Part shown: one piece after another, positions 25,158 to 32,730 of the stretch
Layout: every line of letters begins with the position of its first letter
How positions within the stretch are numbered: the stretch's first letter is position 1
DNA from: an uncultured Phascolarctobacterium sp.
GTDB taxonomy: Bacteria > Bacillota > Negativicutes > Acidaminococcales > Acidaminococcaceae
Direction of reading: 5' to 3'
DNA length: 50,083 nt
NCBI RefSeq assembly: GCF_900753045.1
Contig: NZ_CAADXO010000002.1
Span: forward strand, 1 to 50,083
Notes under the pieces: model-generated
What the model was told of the DNA's origin: nothing
Seen by the model: only the letters and a program-made list of their open reading frames with translations
The model's database searches: none
Program-made: the position numbers and the translations under genes

Positions 25158-26222
25158 TCACCCCAAATACTTTGGCACTTCCTGCCAATCTACTTTCTGC
25201 AGTACGCCCTCGCCTATCTGCTGCAAAATAATGAGGGTAATGCTGTTGCCGTTCTTTTTCTTATCTCTTGCCATTGTATCAAGCAGCTGCGCTTTTTCTA
25301 CGCCCGCAGTCAACGGCAAATTATACTTTTCAAGTACGCTCTTAATACGCTCGGCGCTGCCTTTAGCTGTCATTCCCAGCTCTTCGGTGCGCTTAGTCAG
25401 CTGATACATGCCAATCGCTACGCCCTCGCCGTGCGTAAAGCAGCTGTAGCCGAAATGCTGCTCCACGGCATGTCCCAAGGTATGACCGAAATTCAGCAGC
25501 ATACGCAGGCCTGTATCAAATTCATCCTGCTCTACAATGCGCGCTTTGATAGCACAGCAGGTAGCAACCACGCTGTCAATATCTGCCAAAAGCTCCGCAT
25601 CATCAGCATAGCCGGCGATTTTTTCAAACAGCGCCGCATCCTTAATACAGCCGTATTTAATCGCTTCTGCCAGACCATCGTGCAAAAAGCGGGTAGAAAG
25701 CGTTGCCAGCAAATCTGTGTCGATAAAGACAGCCTTCGGCTGATAAAAGGCACCGGCAAGATTTTTTCCGGCCTTCAAATCTACGGCAACCTTACCGCCC
25801 ACGCTGCTGTCAATCTGCGCCAGCAGTGAAGTCGGTATCTGCACAAAGGCAATGCCACGCATAAAGCTGGCAACGGCAAAACCACCCAAATCACCGACAA
25901 CACCACCGCCAAGCGTCAGCACAACGTCGGTGCGCGTGAGTCCTGCTGCAGCAAGCTGCTCCAGTACATCACTGAGCACCTGCATATTCTTGCTCTGCTC
26001 TCCGGCTTCAATTACCACCTTATGCACAACAAGGCCAGCCTCTTCGAGGCTAGCCTGTAGCTTTTCCGCATATAACGGTGCAACATTTGTATCGCTGATA
26101 ATTGCAACCTTGCGCGCCTTCGGCAGCAAAGCTGCAACCTTAGAGCCGACCTGCGGCAGCAGGCCGGCGGCTATTTCAATATCATAGGCATGAGCGCCTA
26201 ATGCAACATGAATTTTCTTCAT
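25158..26222 (-). CDS. aroB: 3-dehydroquinate synthase
   Basis: This NAD- and metal-dependent enzyme cyclises DAHP to 3-dehydroquinate. The 354-residue protein has LTLGGGVVGDLGGFAVASFMRG, QIPTSLLAQIDSSVGGKVAVD, the metal-ligand segment AEAIKYG and LNFGHTLGHAVEQ. Its ATG shares one base with the tyrA stop (TAATG), with GGGAGC upstream, so it is translationally coupled. Confidence 0.96.
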   Translation of the reverse strand: MKKIHVALGAHAYDIEIAAGLLPQVGSKVAALLPKARKVAIISDTNVAPLYAEKLQASLEEAGLVVHKVVIEAGEQSKNMQVLSDVLEQLAAAGLTRTDVVLTLGGGVVGDLGGFAVASFMRGIAFVQIPTSLLAQIDSSVGGKVAVDLKAGKNLAGAFYQPKAVFIDTDLLATLSTRFLHDGLAEAIKYGCIKDAALFEKIAGYADDAELLADIDSVVATCCAIKARIVEQDEFDTGLRMLLNFGHTLGHAVEQHFGYSCFTHGEGVAIGMYQLTKRTEELGMTAKGSAERIKSVLEKYNLPLTAGVEKAQLLDTMARDKKKNGNSITLIILQQIGEGVLQKVDWQEVPKYLG

Positions 26223-27115
26223 TAAAAAAGCTCCCTTCTCCGTGCTCCCGCCTTGCGCATCAGCTCCTTCAGCTTTTCGCCGTCGTCACCGCGCAGAGCG
26301 TCGCGCCACAGCGCCAGCTGCTCCATATATTTGTCTATTTCATCCGCAACCTTTTCCCTGTTGGCAAGGAATAAATTGCACCATAATTCAGGATTGATAT
26401 CTGCTACACGAGTGCCATCTCGGAAGCTGCCGGCAACGAAGTACTTGGTCTTATCATCAAAAGAAGCGCTGTCCATGAGTGCTACCGCAGTAACATGCGG
26501 CAAATTACTGGTATAGGCAATAGTGGCATCATGCTGCGCCGGTGTCACCTGCACAGTATGCTTGCAGCCAAGAGCCAGAGCAAATTGCTCCAGCCAGCTG
26601 ACAGCAGCCTGCGTATTATGCTTTTCCGGCACGATGATGTAATTCGCATTTTGAAAAATATGCGCATCGCTCATGCCCAAGCCGCTGCCCTGACGTCCTG
26701 CCATCGGATGGCCGGAAATAAATTCCATGCCATCCTTTAAAAGTGCCTGACCTCTGCTGATCATATCGTTTTTAATGCCTGCAACATCAGTCAGCAAAAC
26801 GCTTTCGTTAAAGAAATCAACGTTTGCAGCTATAAAGCCCACGATTGCTTCAGGATAAATAGCGCAAATGATTACGTTGGCCTCCTTAAGCCGGTTATCA
26901 GGCTCAGTCATGCCAATATCAACCAAGCCCTGCTGCTTTGCCTCCTGCAGTGTTGCTGCATCACGCTCTATACCGATAATCTGCTTAACGCCCAGTTTAC
27001 GCAATGCTTTGGCATAGGAGCCGCCAATCAGCCCCAGGCCAACGATAGCAAAGCTGAGCTCCTGCCACCTTGTACTTCTATTTTCGCCACCAAAATCAGC
27101 TTCCAAAAAAATCAC
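26222..27115 (-). CDS. tyrA: Prephenate dehydrogenase
   Basis: This enzyme oxidatively decarboxylates prephenate to 4-hydroxyphenylpyruvate, the committed step to Tyr. The 294-297 residue protein has an N-terminal Rossmann motif (FAIVGLGLIGGSYAKALRKLG), the active-site HPMAGRQGSG and a helical dimerisation domain. There is no C-terminal ACT domain, so Tyr feedback would have to act elsewhere, for example at DAHP synthase or by attenuation. The frame opens at GTG 27115, which overlaps its own AGGAG site. The in-frame TTG at 27106 has an 8-nt spacing and is the better start. Confidence 0.94.
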   Translation of the reverse strand: MIFLEADFGGENRSTRWQELSFAIVGLGLIGGSYAKALRKLGVKQIIGIERDAATLQEAKQQGLVDIGMTEPDNRLKEANVIICAIYPEAIVGFIAANVDFFNESVLLTDVAGIKNDMISRGQALLKDGMEFISGHPMAGRQGSGLGMSDAHIFQNANYIIVPEKHNTQAAVSWLEQFALALGCKHTVQVTPAQHDATIAYTSNLPHVTAVALMDSASFDDKTKYFVAGSFRDGTRVADINPELWCNLFLANREKVADEIDKYMEQLALWRDALRGDDGEKLKELMRKAGARRRELF

Positions 27116-27136
27116 TCCTAATCTGCCATACTACTA

Positions 27137-28150
27137 TTATAACTCTCTGCCGACAATGTTCGCAATGCCTCTGAGGTCGCCCATCAGCTTAGCAAAACGG
27201 TCCGGCTTCAAGGATTGGGCACCATCGCACCATGCTGCTTCCGGATCGTTATGTACTTCAATCAACAAACCGTCTGCACCGACTGCAACTGCTGCCTTAG
27301 CCAAGGGCTCTACCATCCACCACATGCCTGCTGCATGACTCGGGTCAACTACTACCGGCAGATGGCTGAGTCTTTTTACTGCAGGAATAGCGCTTACATC
27401 AAGTGTATTGCGGGTGTAGGTTTCAAAGGTGCGGATACCGCGTTCGCAAAGGATAACGTTTTCGTTGCCCTCGCTCATAATGTATTCCGCTGCCATCAGC
27501 CATTCCTCAATCGTTGCTGCCAAACCGCGCTTCAACAGAATAGGCTTATTGGTTTTGCCCAATTCCTTCAGCAGATCAAAGTTCTGCATATTGCGGGCAC
27601 CGACCTGAATCAGGTCAACATCTTCAACAAAGCGTTCCACCATGTAAGGTGACATGATTTCCGTAACAATCGGCAGACCGGTTGCTGCTCTGGCATTTTT
27701 CAGGAAATCCAGACCTTTTTCCTTTAAACCCTGGAAGGAGTACGGAGAGGTGCGAGGCTTGAAGGCACCGCCACGCATCAGCGTAGCACCTGCAGCCTTA
27801 ACATACTTGGCAATTTCCGTAACCTGCTCCTGAGTTTCTACAGAACAGGGACCTGCAATAACCTGCAGCTTTTTGCCGCCGAACTTTCTGCCTGCAACAT
27901 CAATAACGCTGTCCTCGGGATGGAACATGCGGTTGGCACGTTTGAAAGGCTCCTGCACACGCATAACCTTTTCTACACCCTCGACAACACGCAAAAGGTT
28001 GATATCCAAAGCACTGGTATCACCAACTACACCAAACAGAGAAGCATTTACGCCATCACTGGCATGAATCTGAAAGCCCTTGCTTTCTAATTGGTTTTTC
28101 AGCTTAGTTTTTTCCTCAACAGTTGCATTTTGTTTGAATACGATAATCAT
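27137..28150 (-). CDS. aroF: DAHP synthase, class I-beta, copy B
   Basis: This enzyme condenses PEP and erythrose-4-phosphate, the entry step of the pathway. The 337-residue protein has an N-terminal ferredoxin-like regulatory domain (about 1-70), then the (beta/alpha)8 barrel with VIAGPCSVETQEQV, RGGAFKPRTSPYSFQGL, QVGARNMQNFDLL, ILLKRGLAATIEEW and VVDPSHAAGMWWMV. Thermotoga-type enzymes with this added domain are inhibited by Tyr and Phe. It is the second of two tandem paralogs, 111 bp after copy A. The N-domains differ clearly while long stretches of barrel DNA are identical. Confidence 0.95.
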   Translation of the reverse strand: MIIVFKQNATVEEKTKLKNQLESKGFQIHASDGVNASLFGVVGDTSALDINLLRVVEGVEKVMRVQEPFKRANRMFHPEDSVIDVAGRKFGGKKLQVIAGPCSVETQEQVTEIAKYVKAAGATLMRGGAFKPRTSPYSFQGLKEKGLDFLKNARAATGLPIVTEIMSPYMVERFVEDVDLIQVGARNMQNFDLLKELGKTNKPILLKRGLAATIEEWLMAAEYIMSEGNENVILCERGIRTFETYTRNTLDVSAIPAVKRLSHLPVVVDPSHAAGMWWMVEPLAKAAVAVGADGLLIEVHNDPEAAWCDGAQSLKPDRFAKLMGDLRGIANIVGREL

Positions 28151-28261
28151 GATAAAATCTCTCCTTTAATCTAATCTACTATGCTACAATACTACTCCCA
28201 GATCAGGAGTTATTACAAACCCTTACGCTTTTTTTATATTGCTAAGGGATAATGCCTTAAT
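28151..28261 (-). other. Gap between the two DAHP synthase genes
   Basis: This 111-bp stretch contains two weak hairpins on the minus strand: CCCTTAGC...GCGTAAGGG followed by TTTGTAA, and ACTCC...GGAGT. The first could partly terminate or shape the transcript between copies A and B. No second leader peptide and no good promoter was found, so copy B is probably read from the upstream leader. Confidence 0.45.
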
Positions 28262-29275
28262 TTACATATCTCTGCCGACAATTCTGGCAATGCCCTTCAG
28301 CTCGCCCATCAGTCTGGCGAAGCGTTCAGGTCTTAAGGACTGAGCGCCGTCGCAAAGCGCCGCTTCCGGATTGTTGTGGACTTCAATCAAAAGTCCGTCG
28401 GCACCAACTGCAACCGCAGCCTTTGCCAGCGGTTCTACCATCCACCAAAGGCCTGCCGCATGGCTAGGGTCAACTACTACCGGCAAATGGCTGAGCTTTT
28501 TCACAGCGGGGATTGCGCTTACATCCAATGTATTGCGCGTATATGTTTCAAAGGTGCGGATACCACGTTCGCAAAGGATAACGTTTTCGTTGCCCTCGCT
28601 CATGATGTATTCCGCTGCCATCAGCCATTCCTCAATCGTTGCTGCCAGACCACGCTTTAACAAAATCGGCTTATTGGTTTTGCCCAATTCCTTCAGCAGA
28701 TCAAAGTTCTGCATATTGCGGGCACCGACCTGAATCAAATCTACATCTTCTACAAAGCGCTCAATCATATACGGTGACATGATTTCTGTTACAATCGGTA
28801 GGCCTGTTTCCTTTTTGGCACCCTTTAAATATTCCAGACCAACCTCCTTCAAGCCTTGGAAGGAATACGGCGAGGTGCGGGGCTTGAAGGCGCCGCCGCG
28901 AAGCATTGATGCGCCGCCAAGCTTGATGGACTTGGCAATGTCCGTAACCTGCTCCTGCGTTTCTACGGAGCACGGACCTGCGATAACCTGAATTTTACGT
29001 CCGCCGATTTCAACACCGCCGACATTAATCACGGAATCCTGCGGATGGAACATGCGGTTAGCTCGCTTGAACGGCTCCTGCACACGCATTACCTTGTCTA
29101 CCGCATCATCAATACGCAGCATATTGATATCAAGTGTGCTCGTGTCACCGATGATACCGAAGATTGTCATGTTGACACCGTTGATTTCGTTAATTTGGAA
29201 GCCCTTGCTTTCCAAATTGCTGCGCATCTTCGCTTTATTTTCCTCCGGTGCTCCCGGCTTGAATACTATTACCAT
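28262..29275 (-). CDS. aroF: DAHP synthase, class I-beta, copy A (first gene of the operon)
   Basis: It has the same 337-residue architecture as copy B: N-terminal ferredoxin-like domain, then barrel with VIAGPCSVETQEQV, RGGAFKPRTSPYSFQGL, ILLKRGLAATIEEW and VVDPSHAAGLWWMV. A GGGGAG ribosome site precedes the ATG. Being first behind the attenuator, it is the gene most directly governed by the aromatic leader peptide. In the barrel domain the two copies differ at few positions, while the regulatory domain has many changes. The copies may therefore differ in allosteric response; that is inference. Confidence 0.95.
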   Translation of the reverse strand: MVIVFKPGAPEENKAKMRSNLESKGFQINEINGVNMTIFGIIGDTSTLDINMLRIDDAVDKVMRVQEPFKRANRMFHPQDSVINVGGVEIGGRKIQVIAGPCSVETQEQVTDIAKSIKLGGASMLRGGAFKPRTSPYSFQGLKEVGLEYLKGAKKETGLPIVTEIMSPYMIERFVEDVDLIQVGARNMQNFDLLKELGKTNKPILLKRGLAATIEEWLMAAEYIMSEGNENVILCERGIRTFETYTRNTLDVSAIPAVKKLSHLPVVVDPSHAAGLWWMVEPLAKAAVAVGADGLLIEVHNNPEAALCDGAQSLRPERFARLMGELKGIARIVGRDM

Positions 29276-29345
29276 AAATTGTCTCCCCTTCGTTCTGACA
29301 CCCTTGTCATTAAATTTACCATACTGCTATAAGCTACCATGCTAC

Positions 29346-29377
29346 AAAAAAAGCAGGCTCCCGTAAAAGAGCCTGCT
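29346..29377 (-). terminator. Attenuator terminator in the leader of the aromatic operon
   Basis: On the minus strand AGCAGGCTC - TTTTACGG - GAGCCTGCT forms a 9-bp perfect stem followed by T7. It lies about 70 bp upstream of the DAHP synthase start and 43 bp after the leader-peptide stop codon. An alternative partner, AGTGCTTGC (29398-29406), can pair with GCAGGCTCT at 8 of 9 positions (one G-U). It would act as an antiterminator by sequestering the left arm of this stem. Confidence 0.88.
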
Positions 29378-29419
29378 GTAAAAGCTAAATCTTAATTGCA
29401 AGCACTGCGCCCGCAAATA

Positions 29420-29560
29420 CTATTTATAGTCTCCAATACGATGATTACTACTATATGATTTTTCCCATGCAAAATAACCGGTGCTAAAATAATAGTTAAA
29501 TACCGGTGCGTAATAAAAACCATATTCAATTGCAGTGTTCATCATTTTAGATTCCATCAT
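29420..29560 (-). CDS. Aromatic-rich leader peptide (Tyr/Phe/Trp attenuation)
   Basis: This is a 46-codon open frame from ATG (29560, or the second ATG at 29557, with AGG at 29566-29568) to TAG. Of residues 13-32, eleven are aromatic: Tyr 13, 16, 17, 23, 24, 29; Phe 15, 21, 25, 30; Trp 32. Visible runs are EYGFYYAPV and FNYYFSTGYFAW. Two copies of the self-complementary ACCGGT flank the central codons and could form a pausing hairpin. The stop codon lies 14 nt before the antiterminator arm, so a ribosome that finishes translation would mask the arm. One stalled at Tyr or Phe codons would leave it free, so the operon should be read when charged tRNA-Tyr or tRNA-Phe is scarce. Confidence 0.85.
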   Translation of the reverse strand: MMESKMMNTAIEYGFYYAPVFNYYFSTGYFAWEKSYSSNHRIGDYK

Positions 29561-29629
29561 TTTCACCTGCAACAACTTCAGCATTTCCTTATGCTTCAAA
29601 TTTTACCGCCGCAATCAGCGATTGAGGTT

Positions 29630-29659
29630 ATTTTACTCCTCCTGCTCCGCAAACGTCAA
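29630..29659 (-). promoter_or_regulatory. Promoter of the aromatic amino acid operon
   Basis: On the minus strand TTGACG (29654-29659), 18 bp, TAAAAT (29630-29635). Transcription would start near 29623, about 65 bp before the leader peptide. Confidence 0.7.
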
Positions 29660-29741
29660 GGAAAAAGCTTAATTTTATTTATTTTTTATCTTGTCGCATA
29701 ATTATTGTAAACTAGGTTACAGTAATAACGCTGTCTGCAAA

Positions 29742-29764
29742 GCAGTAACACAAAATATTACTGC
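29742..29764 (-). terminator. Weak terminator after the TauE/SafE gene
   Basis: On the minus strand GCAGTAA / TTACTGC has a 9-nt loop and only TTTGCAG after it. The position, 34 bp past the stop, is right but the U tract is poor. Confidence 0.4.
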
Positions 29765-29797
29765 TGATTTATAAGACCGCATTATTTTTAACCCTAC

Positions 29798-30538
29798 TTA
29801 TAAATTTTGCCACCCGCTCCACAGTAGCATCAGCGCTCCGATAAGCACCACCGCCAACGCCAGCTTACGAAACAGATGCTGATTCAGGCGATAGAAAAAT
29901 TTTTCTCCCAACCAGATAGCCAAAAGCATCACCGGTATAGTGTACAGCAGCAAACTCCAATCAATGGTACCGCTGACATTACCGTAAAAATAATTTACCA
30001 ACACCGTCAAAAAGCCGCTTAAGCCAAAGAACCAGATCATGTTAGCCCGCATAACATCCTTCGGCAGCTTTTCGTTAAGAAAATACAAAACCAGCGGCGG
30101 TCCGCTGACACTGGTAGATGCGCCGAAAAAACCGCTCAAAATTCCTGCAGCAAAACGTCCGCAGGTTTTATTTTTTATCGGCAGCGTAAACTGCAGGCTA
30201 AGCAAAACCGTGGCGACCACAAGCACCGCTCCCAAAAACACCTCCAGCTGTGCCGCAGGCAGCACCTTCAGTACCCAGCTTCCGGGAAGCATACCAACAA
30301 CACTCCCCAAAGTCGTCAGGATAACTGTTGCTTTATCATAGCCTTCACGCACCCTGTACATAGTAATAGCCCGCAGGACCAAATTCAACAGCAGTACAAA
30401 AATAACCGCAGCTTTGACGGACATCACCAAAGTAAGCACAGGCATAGCAACCAAAGCGAAGCCAAAGCCGGAAACAGTAGAAAAAAACGATGCTGCAAAA
30501 ATAATACCTATTGTCAAAATAATCGCAGTACAATCCAT
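29798..30538 (-). CDS. TauE/SafE-family anion exporter
   Basis: This 246-residue integral membrane protein has about eight helices. The family hallmarks are the duplicated glycine-rich segments, FFSTVSGFGFALVAMPVL near the N-terminus and GILSGFFGASTSVSGPPLVLYFL in the middle. Members are proposed to export sulfite, sulfoacetate or other small organosulfur anions; the substrate is not known here. It is a single-gene unit with its own promoter, between the aromatic operon and the nitrogenase-like locus, and need not be related to either. Confidence 0.88.
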   Translation of the reverse strand: MDCTAIILTIGIIFAASFFSTVSGFGFALVAMPVLTLVMSVKAAVIFVLLLNLVLRAITMYRVREGYDKATVILTTLGSVVGMLPGSWVLKVLPAAQLEVFLGAVLVVATVLLSLQFTLPIKNKTCGRFAAGILSGFFGASTSVSGPPLVLYFLNEKLPKDVMRANMIWFFGLSGFLTVLVNYFYGNVSGTIDWSLLLYTIPVMLLAIWLGEKFFYRLNQHLFRKLALAVVLIGALMLLWSGWQNL

Positions 30539-30574
30539 TAGCTTCTCCCTTACAGATGAAATATTATAAATTTA

Positions 30575-30603
30575 ATTGTAGCAAGTGCAGGAAACGCCGT
30601 CAA
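30575..30603 (-). promoter_or_regulatory. Promoter of the TauE/SafE gene
   Basis: On the minus strand TTGACG (30598-30603), 17 bp, TACAAT (30575-30580), about 35 bp before the start codon, with AAGGGAG in between. Confidence 0.75.
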
Positions 30604-30622
30604 ATTAAATATTATTTTAAGC

Positions 30623-30669
30623 AAAAAATCCGTGCAAACCAAAGTCAAGCTTCTGTTTACACGGATTTT
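30623..30669 (-). terminator. Terminator at the end of the nitrogenase-like operon
   Basis: On the minus strand AAAATCCGTG / CACGGATTTT has an additional GTAAAC / GTTTGC inner pairing and a closing TTTTTTGC. It lies just past the NifB-like stop. Confidence 0.88.
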
Positions 30670-30674
30670 CAATT

Positions 30675-31502
30675 TCAGCTTTCTTCTAAAATACAGGGAT
30701 TAGTCAAAGCACCTACAGCATCCGCACGACAGCGGTTGCAATGCTGCATCTGCGGCATCCACTGCCTGCAAACCTGACGCAGCTGTGCCATTTCTTCGGC
30801 CGCAGGCTCCGCAAGATGCGCAAAGCCAGTTCCCTCCACCGGCAGCATCGGTAAAATATTCTGCAGCTTCGCTCCCAATAAGGCCATACGTCTGGCAATC
30901 GCCGGAATTTCCTGTATGTTTACGCCGGGAATTGCCACCGTATTTATCTTCACCTTCACGCCATATTCGCCAAGCAGCTGCAGACCTTCTATCTGTCTTG
31001 CTAAAAGCAGCGCCGCTGCCTCTTCCCCGACATATTTTTTGCCTTCATCATTGATAAAGCTGTAAATATGCGCTCCGGTGTTGCTTGTAATCGCATTCAC
31101 CGTCACCGTAACATAATCAACGCCCAAGGCTGCAATCTCCCTGGCATACTTCGGCAAATACAGGCCGTTAGTCGACAGGCAGAAGAAAACATCCTTATCA
31201 ACCTCACGAATCATGCTCAGCGTTCTGCTGACCGCCGGCCAGTTGGCCAGCGCATCGCCGGGTCCGGCAATGCCTGCTACCGTCAGCTTCGGCACCTTGG
31301 CCTTCATCTGCAGATACCAGTCGACTGCATCCTCCGGCACCATAACACGAGCCACGACACCGGGACGGCTTTCATTCACACAGCTGTATTTTCGCAGGCA
31401 ATAATTGCACTGCATATTACATTTAGGTGCCACAGGCAGATGAATACGGGCGTAATCGCTGCATTTAGCGGTAAAACAAGGATGTGTTTCAAGCTCACTC
31501 AT
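30675..31502 (-). CDS. NifB-like radical SAM protein
   Basis: NifB fuses two [4Fe-4S] units and inserts carbide to make the [8Fe-9S-C] precursor of nitrogenase cofactors. This 275-residue protein keeps the family pattern: His7-Pro-Cys9, ARIHLPVAPKCNMQCNYC with the radical-SAM triad Cys28/Cys32/Cys35 (CX3CX2C), Cys41 followed by VNESRPGV, and the C-terminal Cys255-x-x-Cys258-R-A-D-A-V-G. All cysteines expected for the RS and auxiliary clusters appear present. There is no C-terminal NifX/NafY domain, so it is a short stand-alone type. It overlaps the upstream nitrogenase-like gene by 8 bp and is last in the unit. Methylthio-alkane reductase systems also use a NifB homolog, so nitrogen fixation is not implied. 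Confidence 0.88.
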   Translation of the reverse strand: MSELETHPCFTAKCSDYARIHLPVAPKCNMQCNYCLRKYSCVNESRPGVVARVMVPEDAVDWYLQMKAKVPKLTVAGIAGPGDALANWPAVSRTLSMIREVDKDVFFCLSTNGLYLPKYAREIAALGVDYVTVTVNAITSNTGAHIYSFINDEGKKYVGEEAAALLLARQIEGLQLLGEYGVKVKINTVAIPGVNIQEIPAIARRMALLGAKLQNILPMLPVEGTGFAHLAEPAAEEMAQLRQVCRQWMPQMQHCNRCRADAVGALTNPCILEES

Positions 31503-32730
31503 GATTTACCTCGCAAATACTTTCACGTAAGCCGGCATACAACCCTTCAGCTTTGTACTGCTGCTGCAGGGCGCCGTTGACAATATGCTCGATAAATAAA
31601 GCCGCGCCACGCGCTCCAATCAGCGTATTATCGGTAAAACACAGCTGGTCAAAGGCAGGATAAACGCAGCGCACTAACGGCACCTGCTGTGCATCGGCCA
31701 AATTCTTTAAGAACGAAGAACCGCACAGCAATACAGGTTTATATTGCTTAGCAGCCTCCGTCATTTTATCCAGGCTGAATTCCGCTGTATCCTCTGCAAT
31801 AACAATACGCATGCCCAGCTCTTCGGCAAAAAAGCTCTGCAAGCCCTCTAAATGTGCCTTGTCCGCAGCCAAAGCCACAGGCAGCTGATACAAATTCACC
31901 AGATAATCGGCACTACGATAAACGAGCTTTTCAGCCGCAGCTTCCAGTTCGGCAAGCTCATATGAGAAATCAATTTTCAACGCTTCTCCTAGCTGACGCA
32001 AAAACTTCTGCATGCCTGCCACACCATAAGGATAAGCGCATTTGATATACGGCACGCCAAATTTTTCCTGTGTTTTCTTCGCTAAAGGCTCGCCGTAGCC
32101 AAAGCAGATATTCAGCTCTGCCTGCGGCATCGCTGCAATATCCCGCAAGCTACAATCCTGCAGCGCGCAGTTAATTTTAACCTTAGAACCTAAAAATTTC
32201 TTCAGCTCGGTCAAGTCATTATCCGCATAGGGATCATCGTTCATTATGCCAAGAATGTTTATCGTGCCAGCTTGTTTTTTCTCCGCAGGTTGGAGCAAAG
32301 GCAGCAACATCAGATAAGCTGCTTCTACACCGCTGTCAATATTCGCTGCGTATCCGGGTGCTTTTACATGCAGCAATTTTTGCGAGCCTTCGGTAGTAGC
32401 CAAAATACCGTCCACATCATCGCCGATCATATTCGGCACGCAGCCGCTGACTACAAACACTGCGCCGCAATGCGCAAAAACACGCTCCGCCTCCTGCAAG
32501 GCCTTGCGCAAAACCTTCTCGCCGCCATTAACAACATCTTCATCATAGATAACATCGGAGACCTGACGTACATCATAAGGCTTGCCCGCATAGCGGAAAG
32601 TCAGGCTGCCCCACTGACAGCCGACAACGGAATGCTGCAGGATTAAGGCATCCTTAATACCTCCGAGAGCACGCACAGCACCAAACAACGCACAGCTACT
32701 TAATGGTTTCATTATTTTCTCTGCCTCCAT
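31495..32730 (-). CDS. Nitrogenase component 1-like protein, NifD/NifE type subunit
   Basis: This roughly 405-residue protein is of the oxidoreductase/nitrogenase component 1 family. Counted from 32730, Cys13 (SSCALFGA), Cys38 (SVVGCQWG) and Cys97 (SGCVPNMIGDDVDG) match the three cysteines that bind the bridging Fe-S cluster in NifD/NifE/BchN-type subunits; DVVNGGEKVL is also typical. It is shorter than NifD (about 480). The frame opens at 32730, but ATG at 32712 forms a TAATG overlap with the upstream stop and has GGAGG 11 nt before it, so 31495-32712 is the likely gene. It probably pairs with the neighbouring 499-residue paralog. No NifH is in the window, and the substrate is unknown. Confidence 0.85.
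   Translation of the reverse strand: MEAEKIMKPLSSCALFGAVRALGGIKDALILQHSVVGCQWGSLTFRYAGKPYDVRQVSDVIYDEDVVNGGEKVLRKALQEAERVFAHCGAVFVVSGCVPNMIGDDVDGILATTEGSQKLLHVKAPGYAANIDSGVEAAYLMLLPLLQPAEKKQAGTINILGIMNDDPYADNDLTELKKFLGSKVKINCALQDCSLRDIAAMPQAELNICFGYGEPLAKKTQEKFGVPYIKCAYPYGVAGMQKFLRQLGEALKIDFSYELAELEAAAEKLVYRSADYLVNLYQLPVALAADKAHLEGLQSFFAEELGMRIVIAEDTAEFSLDKMTEAAKQYKPVLLCGSSFLKNLADAQQVPLVRCVYPAFDQLCFTDNTLIGARGAALFIEHIVNGALQQQYKAEGLYAGLRESICEVNHE

Noticed and set aside
29346..29660. T-box riboswitch before the aromatic operon
   Set aside because: No T-box consensus (GGTGGNACCGCG-like) or specifier-loop arrangement was found. The leader contains a translated aromatic-rich peptide and a simple attenuator instead.
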